Shown: piece by piece, positions 24,283 through 32,185 of the stretch
How the letters are laid out: the number at the start of each line of letters is the position of its first letter
Numbering within the stretch: position 1 is the stretch's first letter
Assembly (NCBI RefSeq): GCF_004402595.1
Contig: NZ_SOFY01000023.1
Location: 1-38,964 of the forward strand
DNA from: Cryobacterium shii
GTDB lineage: Bacteria; Actinomycetota; Actinomycetes; Actinomycetales; Microbacteriaceae
Direction of reading: 5' to 3'
Length of the DNA: 38,964 nucleotides
Made by a program: the position numbers and the translations under genes
Notes under the pieces: generated by a model
What the model saw: the letters and a program-made list of their open reading frames with translations, nothing else
Told to the model about the DNA's origin: nothing
Databases searched by the model: none

Positions 24283-25779
24283 CTACCAGGTTCCGGGCTG
24301 GTAATCCTTCAGGAAGACGCCGCAGAGGTCTTCGCCGGCCTCGCCGCGCACGATCGGGTCGTAGACCCGCGCCGCGCCGTCGACCAGGTCGAGCGGGGCG
24401 TGGAAGCCCTCCTCGGCGAGGCGCACCTTGGTCGGGTGCGGGCGCTCGTCGGTGATCCAGCCGGTGTCCACACTCGTCATCAGGATGCCGTCCGAGAGCA
24501 TCTCCTTCGCGCTGGTGCGGGTGAGCATGTTCAGCGCGGCCTTGGCCATGTTCGTGTGCGGGTGGCCGGGGCCCTTGTAGCCGCGGCCGAACACGCCCTC
24601 CATCGCGGACACGTTCACGATGTAGGTGCGGCGGGCCTCGGATGCCGCCAGCGACGCACGCAGGCGGCTCACCAGCAGAAACGGGGCCGTGGTGTTGCAG
24701 AGCTGAACCTCGAGCATCTCCAGCGGGTCTACGTCCTGCACGTTCGCGGTCCAGCTGTTCGCGTCGTGCAGGTCGGGCACGAGCCCGCCCGCGTCGATCG
24801 CGGTGCCGGCGGCGAGGCGCTCGAGCGAGGAGGAGCCCGGCGCCAGGGCCAGCGCGGTGAGGTCGTCGGCGGTGAGCGCGCCGGTCGCGCCGGCCGCGGC
24901 GGTGAGGATCGGGTGACTGGTGACGGATGCCGCGAGCGCGGTCGGGTGCGCGTCGTTGGCGTGCCCGAACGTCACGATCTCCGGAATGCTGCCCTCCGGC
25001 AGCGGAGACTGCTCCGCCAGGGCCAGCATCGAGTAGGAGCCGGGGGAGCGGCGCACGGTCTGGGCGGCGTTGTTGATCAGGATGTCGAGCGGTCCGGCCG
25101 CCGCCACGGAGTCGGCCAGGCCGATCACCTGAGCCGGGTCGCGCAGGTCGATACCCACGATCCGCAACCGGTGCAGCCAGTCGGCGGAGTCCGGCATGGC
25201 GCTGAACCGGCGCACCGCATCCCGCGGGAACCGGGTGGTGATGGTCGTGTGGGCGCCGTCGCGCAGCAGGCGCAGGGCGATGTACATGCCGATCTTGGCG
25301 CGGCCGCCGGTGAGCAGGGCGCGCTTGCCGGTCAGGTCGGTGCGGGCATCCCGTTTCTGGTGGCTCATGGCCGCGCAGCCGGGGCACAGCTGGTGGTAGA
25401 ACGCGTCGACGAGGGTGTACTTCTGCTTGCAGATGTAGCAGGCCCGGGGCACGAGCAGTTCGCCGGCCGACGCCCGATCGGTGCCGAGGCGCAGCTGGGC
25501 GCCGATGGTCTCGTCGTCGATCCGGGTGCGGGCGCCGGTCGCGGTCGCGGCGATGACCTCCCGGTCGGCGTCCGCGATCGCCTGGCGCTTCTCGCCGCGG
25601 CGCACCATTTTGACGGACTTGAACATCTTGGCGGTGGCCTGCCGCACGGTGACGAAGTCCGGGTCCTCCGGGTCGATCTCGCTGAGCGAGGCGAGGACCC
25701 GCAGGGCGATCGCCATCTCCGCGGGGTCGATGCCCGGTGCGGGCTCTGCCGCGGGCTCGGTCGAAGGCGTGGTGGTCAT
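24283..25779 (-). CDS. SDR-family protein with CxxC-x14-CxxC insert
   Basis: A 498-residue protein. Residues 1-110 form an alpha-helical N-terminal region. Then come four Cys, C114/C117 (CYIC) and C132/C135 (CPGC), spaced like a zinc ribbon. A short-chain dehydrogenase domain follows: cofactor loop LLTGGRAKIGMYIA (156-169), DILINNAAQ (232-240), Ser391 in VNVSAMEG. The expected YxxxK is replaced by TNMAK (Thr409, Lys413) within GHPHTNMAKAALNM. I recall this HPHTNMAK form as constant in the family, so it is not a local lesion. NAD(P) binding is likely; the reaction is unknown. The start ATG has TAGAAT six bases upstream. Confidence 0.85.
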   Translation of the reverse strand: MTTTPSTEPAAEPAPGIDPAEMAIALRVLASLSEIDPEDPDFVTVRQATAKMFKSVKMVRRGEKRQAIADADREVIAATATGARTRIDDETIGAQLRLGTDRASAGELLVPRACYICKQKYTLVDAFYHQLCPGCAAMSHQKRDARTDLTGKRALLTGGRAKIGMYIALRLLRDGAHTTITTRFPRDAVRRFSAMPDSADWLHRLRIVGIDLRDPAQVIGLADSVAAAGPLDILINNAAQTVRRSPGSYSMLALAEQSPLPEGSIPEIVTFGHANDAHPTALAASVTSHPILTAAAGATGALTADDLTALALAPGSSSLERLAAGTAIDAGGLVPDLHDANSWTANVQDVDPLEMLEVQLCNTTAPFLLVSRLRASLAASEARRTYIVNVSAMEGVFGRGYKGPGHPHTNMAKAALNMLTRTSAKEMLSDGILMTSVDTGWITDERPHPTKVRLAEEGFHAPLDLVDGAARVYDPIVRGEAGEDLCGVFLKDYQPGTW

Positions 25780-25785
25780 CCGCCA

Positions 25786-25791
25786 ATTCTA
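25786..25791 (-). promoter_or_regulatory. Candidate leaderless promoter of the SDR gene
   Basis: TAGAAT on the minus strand, then six bases, then ATG 25779. The -35 region at normal spacing would touch the right edge of the 25811-25872 palindrome. Confidence 0.5.
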
Positions 25792-25810
25792 CGACGGCCC
25801 CCTGAGACGA

Positions 25811-25872
25811 CTGTTGCCCGGCCGGACAACTGGTGCCGGTGTAGCGGCACCTGTTGTCCGTCCGGGCAACAG
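25811..25872. repeat. 62-bp palindrome upstream of the SDR gene (family C, single copy)
   Basis: Arms of 28 bases (25811-25838 and 25845-25872) pair at 26 positions around a six-base loop. Key blocks are CTGTTGCCCGG, GGACAAC and GGTGCCG. No T-tract follows on either strand, so it is not a standard terminator. It lies after the MHS transporter stop and against the SDR promoter. Confidence 0.8.
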
Positions 25873-25902
25873 CGGTGAAGCGAGCTGGTGGAGCGGGTGT
25901 GG

Positions 25903-27507
25903 CTAGACCTTCAGGGTCTCCGGCGCAGGAGTGGAGTCGAGTTCCGTCGCGAGCGAGGACAGGTCCATCGACGAGGTGGCCGGCTCATACGTTTCGTCGA
26001 ACGGCATTTCGTCGGTGTCCAGGTCGGGGTTGTCGTCCTGGTTGGCGACCAGCTCGCGGGCCTCGAAGACCGAATTCACGCTGGGCATCGAGCCCAGCAG
26101 CGGGCGTCCGGCAGACTCGCGCAGGAAGAAGATCGCGATTCCACCGACGACGGATGTGCCCATCAGGTAGTAGGCCGGCATCATGTCGTTCCCGGTCCCG
26201 GCAATGAGCGCCGCGATGATGAACGGCGTGGTGCCGCCGAAGATGGCGACCGAGAAGTTGTACGCGATGCCCATGGCGCCGTAACGACTTTCGGTCGGGA
26301 ACAGCGCCGGCAGGGCCGAGGCCAGGTTGGCGACGTAGAACGTGACGGGCAGGGCGATCAGGGCCAGGCCGAGCAGCGTCGACCAGATCTCACCGACACC
26401 GATCAGCAGGAACGCGGGGATGGAGAGCACCACGGCACTACCGGCGCCCATCCAGAGCACCGGGCGGCGGCCGATCTTGTCCGACAGTCGGCCGGCGAGG
26501 GGGATGCAGAACGACATGATCACGAGGATGGGGATGGTCAGCAGTGTGCCGTGCAGCTCGTCGTAGCCCTTGGTGGCGGTGAGGTACGTCGGCATGTAGG
26601 AGGTCAGGGCGTAGCCGAGGGTGTTCGCCGCGGCAACGAGGACCATCGCGACGATGATGCCGCGCCAGTGGTTCTTGAAAATGCTGACCGGGCCGTTCGA
26701 CGCGGCGGACTCGTCGGTGAACGACGGGTCGGTGGCAGCCAGCTCCTTGGCATCCAGGGTGGCCTGGAAGGTGGGGGATTCCTCGATCTTGAGGCGGAAC
26801 CAGATGGCGATCAGGCCGAGCGGTCCGGCGATGAGGAACGGGATGCGCCAGCCCCAGTCTTCCATCACGGGCTGACCCAGGGTCACCTGCAGGATCGAGA
26901 CGAGCGCGGCGCCGATGGCGAAGCCGAGGTAGCTGCCCATGTCGAGCAGGCTGGCGAAGAAGCCGCGGTGCTTGTCGGGCGAGTGCTCGCTGACGAAGGT
27001 GGTCGCACCGGCGTACTCACCGCCGGTGGAGAAGCCCTGCACGAGCTTGGTGAAGACGAGCAACGCCGCGGCGAGCATGCCGACCTGGGCGTAGCTGGGC
27101 AGCAGGCCCACCGCGAAAGTGGATGCCGCCATCAGCATCAGGGTCATCGACAGCACCTTCTGGCGGCCGATCTTGTCTCCGAGCCAGCCGAAGAAGACGC
27201 CACCGAGCGGGCGGGCGATGAAGGTCGCGGCGAAGGTGCCGAGCAGGAAGAGGGTCTGCACCGTCTTGTCGGCCTCGGGCAGGAACACCGGGCCCATCGT
27301 CGTGATCAGGTAGCCGAACACGCCGACGTCGTACCATTCCATCGTGTTTCCGACGATGGTGCCGCCGAGGGCCTTCTTCAGTCTCGACTGGTCGACCACG
27401 TTGACGTGGGACACTTTTAAGCGGCGCTTGAGGAGCGTTTTCTTCGCCTTGCCGGCGGTGAGATCCGCACCGGCATTCGAATCGGTCGTGCTTGTCGTTC
27501 TGAGCAT
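25903..27507 (-). CDS. MFS transporter, metabolite:H+ symporter (MHS/ProP-like)
   Basis: A 534-residue, 12-TM transporter. The first TM begins GGTIVGNTMEWYDVGVFGYL, the signature of the MHS family (ProP, KgtP, ShiA). Motif A is GWLGDKIGRQKVLSMTL and its second-half copy is GRLSDKIGRRPVLWMG. A cytoplasmic tail of ~65 residues is acidic and Ser/Thr-rich (DNPDLDTDEMPFDETYEP). It imports a small organic solute with protons; proline/betaine or a carboxylate are both possible. I prefer ATG 27507 (MLRTTSTTD), which has GAGAGAAG upstream, over ATG 27529-27531, which has none. Confidence 0.9.
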   Translation of the reverse strand: MLRTTSTTDSNAGADLTAGKAKKTLLKRRLKVSHVNVVDQSRLKKALGGTIVGNTMEWYDVGVFGYLITTMGPVFLPEADKTVQTLFLLGTFAATFIARPLGGVFFGWLGDKIGRQKVLSMTLMLMAASTFAVGLLPSYAQVGMLAAALLVFTKLVQGFSTGGEYAGATTFVSEHSPDKHRGFFASLLDMGSYLGFAIGAALVSILQVTLGQPVMEDWGWRIPFLIAGPLGLIAIWFRLKIEESPTFQATLDAKELAATDPSFTDESAASNGPVSIFKNHWRGIIVAMVLVAAANTLGYALTSYMPTYLTATKGYDELHGTLLTIPILVIMSFCIPLAGRLSDKIGRRPVLWMGAGSAVVLSIPAFLLIGVGEIWSTLLGLALIALPVTFYVANLASALPALFPTESRYGAMGIAYNFSVAIFGGTTPFIIAALIAGTGNDMMPAYYLMGTSVVGGIAIFFLRESAGRPLLGSMPSVNSVFEARELVANQDDNPDLDTDEMPFDETYEPATSSMDLSSLATELDSTPAPETLKV

Positions 27508-27680
27508 TGGAGCTTCTCTCGTGGAGATCATTTTTCGATGAAAAGTTGCGGCCCGCTTCCGGGCATAACGTACGATTTTAGCCGAAAAGTGGCCTCAACC
27601 AGACATTTCGTTTGGGATACCCGCCCTGGACAGGGGTTTACGTGGGGTCTCCGTCGCCCGTTCTCGAGTCAATCGGCGCT

Positions 27681-27686
27681 TAGGCT
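27681..27686 (+). promoter_or_regulatory. Candidate leaderless promoter of the Rv2466c-like gene
   Basis: TAGGCT, six bases, then ATG 27693; no Shine-Dalgarno. The rest of the 27508-27680 gap is comparatively AT-rich near 27530-27590 and probably holds the transporter promoter too. Confidence 0.45.
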
Positions 27687-27692
27687 GGCACC

Positions 27693-28301
27693 ATGGCTGA
27701 CTCCGTGAAGTTCTGGTTCGACCCCTCCTGCCCCTGGGCCTGGATGACCTCCCGCTGGGTGGGGGAGGTGGCCGCCCTGCGCGGTTTCGACGTCGAGTGG
27801 AAGGTGATGAGCCTCGCCGTCCTGAACGAGGATCAGGACGTGTCAGAGGAGTACCGGGAGTTCTTCCCGCGGGCCCTCAAATACACCCGCCTGGTGCAGG
27901 CCGCGCAGGAACTGCACGGCCAGCAGACGGTCAAGGCTCTCTACGACGCCCTCGGCGCGCGCATCCACCCGGGCGGCAGCTCGAACCCCGACGAGGTCAT
28001 CCCGGCGGCGCTCGCCGAAGTGGGCCTGCCGGTCGCCTTCGCCGCCTTGGCGGACAGCGAGCAATACGACGTGCAGATGCGCGCCAGCCACTTCGACGGC
28101 ATGGAGCGAGTGGGGCAGGATGTGGGCACCCCCGTCATCTCCGTCAACGACGTGGCCTTCTTCGGCCCGGTCGTGTCGCCCGCGCCCACCGGCGACCAGG
28201 CGCTGGCCTTGTGGGACGGCGTGGTGGCCGTCGCCGGCTGCGAGGGCTTTTTCGAGATGAAGCGCACCCGCACCCGCGGACCCGTCTTCGCGGCCGAGTA
28301 A
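27693..28301 (+). CDS. DsbA-fold protein, mycothiol-dependent nitroreductase (Rv2466c) family
   Basis: A 202-residue thioredoxin-fold protein with an all-helical insert. It has the family start VKFWFDPSCPWAWMTSRW and the cis-Pro loop VGTPVISVNDVAFFGPV. Mycobacterial Rv2466c has a CPWC active site. Here the second Cys is replaced (Cys13-Pro-Trp-Ala16), leaving a single active-site thiol. Such a monothiol would need an external thiol, presumably mycothiol, to resolve intermediates. The protein is cytoplasmic, as it lacks a signal peptide. The start ATG follows a TAGGCT box directly. rpiB begins 13 bp after its stop. Confidence 0.88.
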   Translation: MADSVKFWFDPSCPWAWMTSRWVGEVAALRGFDVEWKVMSLAVLNEDQDVSEEYREFFPRALKYTRLVQAAQELHGQQTVKALYDALGARIHPGGSSNPDEVIPAALAEVGLPVAFAALADSEQYDVQMRASHFDGMERVGQDVGTPVISVNDVAFFGPVVSPAPTGDQALALWDGVVAVAGCEGFFEMKRTRTRGPVFAAE

Positions 28302-28302
28302 A

Positions 28303-28308
28303 TAGAAT
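28303..28308 (+). promoter_or_regulatory. Candidate leaderless promoter of rpiB
   Basis: TAGAAT, six bases, then ATG 28315, placed in the short gap after the previous gene. This suggests rpiB has its own start in addition to readthrough. Confidence 0.45.
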
Positions 28309-28314
28309 TGGATC

Positions 28315-28803
28315 ATGCGCATCCACATCGCCACTGACCACGCCGGCCTCGAATTCAGCCACCACCTGCTCACGCACCTCACCCTTGCCGGTCACGAAGT
28401 CGTGAACCACGGCCCGGTGAGCTACGACGCCCTCGACGACTACCCCGGGTTCTGCATCACCGCGGCCGAGGCCGTCGTGACCGACCTCACGCAGGGCGTA
28501 GAGGCGCTCGGCATCGTCTTCGGCGGGTCGGGCAACGGCGAGCAGATGGCGGCCAACAAGGTGAAGGGGATTCGAGCCGCTCTCGTCTGGAGCCTCAACA
28601 CGGCGCGTCTCGCCCGCGAGCACAACGACGCCAACGTCATCTCCATCGGCGCCCGCCAGCACACGATCGAGGATGCCACCGACTTCATCGACGCCTTCAT
28701 CGCGGAGCCGTTCCCCGGGGACGAGCGCCATGTGCGCCGGATCTCCCAGCTGGCGGAGTACGAAACGACCTGCACAATCAACGGCACGCCTCTTTCAAGC
28801 TAA
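28315..28803 (+). CDS. rpiB: Ribose-5-phosphate isomerase B
   Basis: A 162-residue RpiB/LacAB protein. It has the N-terminal phosphate/substrate segment MRIHIATDHAGLEF and the anion hole and catalytic loop VFGGSGNGEQMAANK. Glu76 in that loop is the catalytic base used by actinobacterial RpiB in place of the Cys of E. coli RpiB. It also has NDANVISIGARQHT. It interconverts ribose-5-phosphate and ribulose-5-phosphate in the pentose phosphate pathway. The nei start follows two bases after its stop, so the pair is cotranscribed; this pairing is common in Actinobacteria. Confidence 0.94.
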   Translation: MRIHIATDHAGLEFSHHLLTHLTLAGHEVVNHGPVSYDALDDYPGFCITAAEAVVTDLTQGVEALGIVFGGSGNGEQMAANKVKGIRAALVWSLNTARLAREHNDANVISIGARQHTIEDATDFIDAFIAEPFPGDERHVRRISQLAEYETTCTINGTPLSS

Positions 28804-28805
28804 CC

Positions 28806-29789
28806 GTGCCCGAGGGTCATTCCGTCCACCGGATCGCGCGCCAGTTCGCCCGAAATTTCGTGGGCAAGCGCATCCGGCTGTCGTCCCCGCAGGGCCGCTT
28901 CGTGGACGGCGCGGCCCGGCTGGACGGTCACTCCATGACGGATGCCCGCGCCGTCGGTAAGCAAATGTTCCTGGAGTTCGACAACGGGCTGTGGTTGCGC
29001 GTGCACCTGGGTCTCTACGGTGCGTGGGATTTCGCGGGCGACATCCAGGTGGACGCCACCGTCGCATCCGCCAACGGACGCATGGGCCAGACCGGCATGC
29101 GCGGCACCGGCGACGCCGTTCTGGATTCGGCCGGCGAGAACTCGGTGCGCAGTATCGGCGCTCCCCGGCTGACCCGGCTGCGGATGGCGGAGGCCGAGAA
29201 GGTCAGCGTCGAACCCGACGGTTTCCCGCCCGACCCCATCGGCCAGGTTCGGGTTCGCCTGCTCGCCGACGACGTCGTGGCCGACCTGCGCGGGCCCACG
29301 GCCTGCGAGGTGCTCGGCCCCGACCAGGTCGAGGTCGCGATGAACCGGCTCGGCCCTGACCCGATGCTCGACGACGGCGCCGCCGCGGAGGAGCGCTTCG
29401 TCAGCGCGGTGCGCAAGAAACCGACGCCGATCGGCCGGCTCCTGATGGACCAATCCGTGGTCAGCGGGATCGGCAACGTGTACCGCGCCGAGCTCCTGTT
29501 CCGGGCGGGCATCAATCCATACGCCCCCGGGAAGTCGCTTCGCGACGAGCAGGCGCGGGCCCTCTGGCGGGACTGGGCCCACCTGCTGAAGATCGGCGTC
29601 TCCACCGGCCAGATGATGACGATGGACGACCTGGGCGACGAAGACTACGTTCTCGCCATGCGCAACCGGGCCGACCGGCACTGGGTGTACAAACGCGAAG
29701 GGCTGCCATGCCGGATCTGCGGCACGCACATCACCCTGGAGGAGATGGCCGCCCGCAAGCTCTACTGGTGCCCGCGGTGCCAGTCCTGA
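28806..29789 (+). CDS. nei: DNA glycosylase/AP lyase, Fpg/Nei family (Nei-type)
   Basis: A 327-residue protein. It starts at GTG 28806 with MPEGHSVHRIARQF, exposing Pro2 (the Schiff-base nucleophile) and Glu3 after Met removal. The helix-two-turn-helix region is MDQSVVSGIGNVYRAELLFRAGINP. The C-terminus is an intact zinc finger: C302, C305, C322, C325 (CRIC ... CPRC). The MPEGHSVHR start and length fit the actinobacterial Nei1/Nei2 group rather than Fpg (MPELPEVE). It excises oxidised bases and nicks the AP site. It is coupled to rpiB by a two-base gap. Confidence 0.93.
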   Translation: MPEGHSVHRIARQFARNFVGKRIRLSSPQGRFVDGAARLDGHSMTDARAVGKQMFLEFDNGLWLRVHLGLYGAWDFAGDIQVDATVASANGRMGQTGMRGTGDAVLDSAGENSVRSIGAPRLTRLRMAEAEKVSVEPDGFPPDPIGQVRVRLLADDVVADLRGPTACEVLGPDQVEVAMNRLGPDPMLDDGAAAEERFVSAVRKKPTPIGRLLMDQSVVSGIGNVYRAELLFRAGINPYAPGKSLRDEQARALWRDWAHLLKIGVSTGQMMTMDDLGDEDYVLAMRNRADRHWVYKREGLPCRICGTHITLEEMAARKLYWCPRCQS

Positions 29790-29823
29790 CCCCCGGCCCG
29801 CAGCCCCACCGAACGGGAGCCCG

Positions 29824-30528
29824 ATGAGACACAATCCCAGTTTCGCCCTCGACGATCCGGATGAGGTCAAGCGCCTGATCCGCGAGAACCCGTGGGCGAG
29901 CATGATCAGTCACACCTCCGCGGGCGAGCTGGTGGCGTCGCATTACCCGGTGATCCTCGACGAGGACGCCGAGGGCATCGTGTTGCTCAGCCATGTCGGC
30001 CGGCCCGACGAGGCGCTGCACGAACTCGGCCGGCACGAACTGCTGGTCATCATCCAGGGCCCGCACGGGTACATCTCCCCGGGCTGGTACGACGGGCCCG
30101 CGGATGCCCCCACCCCGGCCGTGCCGACCTGGAATTTCGTCACCGCCCACCTGCACGGCACCCCGGAGCTGCTCAGCGACGAGGAGAACCTGCGCGTGCT
30201 CGACCGGCTCGTCGACCATTTCGAAGAACGGATGCCTGAGCCGCGTCGCCTCAACGGCACGCCCGCGAGCTCCGCCTACGCCGCCCGCATCGTCGGCGGC
30301 ACGGTCGGCTTCCGGCTCCGGGTGAGCCGCCTCAGTGCGAAGAGCAAGCTGAGCCAGAACAAGCCGGCGGAGACGGTGGCGCGCATCCTGGCCGAACTCG
30401 ACGGGGACGGCCCCTACGCGAGCCCGGCGCTCGCCGCCGAGATGCGCCGCGTGCACGACCCGGTTCCGCCCGTCACCGACGCGCCCCTCGGCGCGGAGCC
30501 GTCCGGCCCGCAGGGACACGACCGGTGA
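29824..30528 (+). CDS. FMN-binding PaiB-type protein
   Basis: A 234-residue protein of the split-barrel FMN-binding fold. Family blocks are MRHNPSFALDDPDEVKRLIRENPWA, HYPVILDEDAEG, GPHGYISPGWY, VPTWNFVTAHLHG and the C-terminal LSAKSKLSQNKP. These match PaiB ('FMN-binding negative transcriptional regulator', after Bacillus). No helix-turn-helix is seen, so direct DNA binding is doubtful and an FMN/haem oxidoreductase role is equally possible. ATG 29824 has GGGAGC upstream. Its stop overlaps the GTG of the amidohydrolase by four bases. Confidence 0.9.
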   Translation: MRHNPSFALDDPDEVKRLIRENPWASMISHTSAGELVASHYPVILDEDAEGIVLLSHVGRPDEALHELGRHELLVIIQGPHGYISPGWYDGPADAPTPAVPTWNFVTAHLHGTPELLSDEENLRVLDRLVDHFEERMPEPRRLNGTPASSAYAARIVGGTVGFRLRVSRLSAKSKLSQNKPAETVARILAELDGDGPYASPALAAEMRRVHDPVPPVTDAPLGAEPSGPQGHDR

Positions 30529-32009
30529 CGCCCGGGGACTCCGAGTCGCTGGTGCTCCGGAACGCCCGGCTTCCCGGCAGCGACGAACGGGTCGACGTGG
30601 AGATCGTGGACGGCCGGATCCGGCGGATCGGCTACCTCGGAATGGTGGGACCCGGCATCCGTGCGGTGGATCTCGCCGAACGGTGGCTGATCCCCGGTCT
30701 CTGGGACAATCATGTGCACTTCAGCCAGTGGGCGCAGACCGCGCGACGGCTGGACCTATCCGGCGCCGGCAGCGCCGCCGAGGTGGCTGCCCTGGTCGCC
30801 GCGCGCGTGCCGGACCTGGCGGCGGGCGAGGGCCTGGTCGGTTTCGGGTTCAGGGACGGCCTCTGGCCGGATGTCCCGGCCCGGGCCACGCTCGACGCGG
30901 TCACCGGCCCCGTGCCGGCCGTGCTGATCAGCGGCGACCTGCACTCCTGCTGGCTGAACTCGGCCGCGCTGGCGCAGCACGGGTTCGCCGACCATCCGAC
31001 CGGCCTGCTCCGCGAGGACGACTGCTTCGCCGTGGTGCGGGCGCTGGCCGCGGTGCCCGACCGGGTGATGGACGGGTGGGCGGACGCCGCGGCCCGGGCC
31101 GCGGCGGCCCGCGGGGTCGTCGGCATCGTCGAGATGGAGATGGCCTGGAACCTCGACACGTGGCGGCGCCGCATCCAGGCCGGCACGGATGCGCTCCGGG
31201 TCGAGTTCGGCATCTACACCCCGCAGCTCGGCCGGGCGGTCGAGCAGGGACTCCGCAGCGGGGACGTGATCGCGGGGACCGGTGGGCTCCTCACGGTGGG
31301 TCCCTACAAGGTCATCACCGACGGGTCGCTCAACACCCGCACCGCCTTCTGCTTCGACGAGTACCCCGGCCTGGAGGGGCAGCCCGGCTCGCGCGGGTCG
31401 CTCAACGTGCCGCCCGAGGAACTGCTCGACCACCTGCGGGTGGCGACGGAGGCCGGCATCCGCCCCGCCGTGCACGCCATCGGCGACCACGCGAACAGCC
31501 TCGCGCTCGACGCCTTCGAACGGCTCGGCTGCTCGGGCAGCATCGAGCACGCGCAACTGCTCGCCCCCGCCGACATCGCCCGTTTCGCCCGGCTGGGCGT
31601 GGTGGCCAGTGTGCAGCCCGAGCACGCCCTGGACGACCGCGACGTCGCCGACCGGTACTGGGCCGGCCGCACCGACCGGGCCTTCGTGCTGGCCAGCCTG
31701 TTGCGCGCCGGCGCGACCCTCGCGCTCGGGTCGGACGCCCCGGTGGCGCCGCTGGACCCCTGGGTGAGCCTGGCCGCTGCGGTCGGCCGCACCCGCGACG
31801 GGCGCGAACCCTGGCACGCCGAGCAGGCGATCTCCCGGCAGGCGGCGCTCGCCGCGTCCGCGCGCGGCCGGCACCGCGTGCTGGTGGGGGACGTCGCCGA
31901 CCTCGCCGTGTGCGAGACCGACCCGTTCGTCGCCTCCGTCGGCGACCTCCGACGGATGCCCGTGGCCGCCACGCTGCTGGCCGGCCGGTTCACGCACGAC
32001 CGGCTCTGA
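30525..32009 (+). CDS. Amidohydrolase family protein (YtcJ-like, Amidohydro_3)
   Basis: A 494-residue metal-dependent hydrolase. It has an N-terminal beta-sandwich part, then the metal motif LWDNHVHFSQW (His63, His65), a SGDLHSCWLNSAAL segment typical of YtcJ, further ligands in RPAVHAIGDHANSLALDAFE and IEHAQLL, and the catalytic Asp in LALGSDAPVAPLDPW. The C-terminus returns to the sandwich (VGDVADLAVCETDPF). It hydrolyses an amide or similar C-N bond; substrate unknown. GTG 30525 overlaps the PaiB stop (GTGA), so the two are translationally coupled. Confidence 0.9.
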   Translation: MTPGDSESLVLRNARLPGSDERVDVEIVDGRIRRIGYLGMVGPGIRAVDLAERWLIPGLWDNHVHFSQWAQTARRLDLSGAGSAAEVAALVAARVPDLAAGEGLVGFGFRDGLWPDVPARATLDAVTGPVPAVLISGDLHSCWLNSAALAQHGFADHPTGLLREDDCFAVVRALAAVPDRVMDGWADAAARAAAARGVVGIVEMEMAWNLDTWRRRIQAGTDALRVEFGIYTPQLGRAVEQGLRSGDVIAGTGGLLTVGPYKVITDGSLNTRTAFCFDEYPGLEGQPGSRGSLNVPPEELLDHLRVATEAGIRPAVHAIGDHANSLALDAFERLGCSGSIEHAQLLAPADIARFARLGVVASVQPEHALDDRDVADRYWAGRTDRAFVLASLLRAGATLALGSDAPVAPLDPWVSLAAAVGRTRDGREPWHAEQAISRQAALAASARGRHRVLVGDVADLAVCETDPFVASVGDLRRMPVAATLLAGRFTHDRL

Positions 32010-32036
32010 CCGTCCGGCCCGGGGCCGGCGCCCGGG

Positions 32037-32104
32037 TCGCGGCGCAGGTTGTGGCAGCGGGCGCAGGTTCCAACCTGAGCCGCGAGCCACAACCTGCGCC
32101 GCGA
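32037..32104. repeat. 68-bp nested palindrome, family B copy 2
   Basis: Perfect 18-base outer arms: TCGCGGCGCAGGTTGTGG (32037-32054) and its complement (32087-32104). An inner imperfect stem pairs GCGGGCGCAGGTT with AACCTGAGCCGC. Length, the ten terminal bases and the GCGGGCGCA offset equal those of the copy at 14143-14210. It lies in the 176-bp gap between the amidohydrolase and ldh. Confidence 0.8.
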
Positions 32105-32173
32105 GTGCTGGTCCCGCCGGCACCGGGGCTTGATTTCGCCTGCCGAGGAATGGGACACGGGCCCCGGAAGGGG

Positions 32174-32179
32174 CAGACT
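32174..32179 (+). promoter_or_regulatory. Candidate leaderless promoter of ldh
   Basis: CAGACT followed by six bases and ATG 32186, with no Shine-Dalgarno between them. Confidence 0.4.
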
Positions 32180-32185
32180 TGACCC

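Noticed and set aside
25888..27420. Long plus-strand frame rich in Arg/Gly/Glu opposite the MHS transporter
   Set aside because: Antisense shadow; composition is that of reversed high-GC coding DNA with no recognisable domain.
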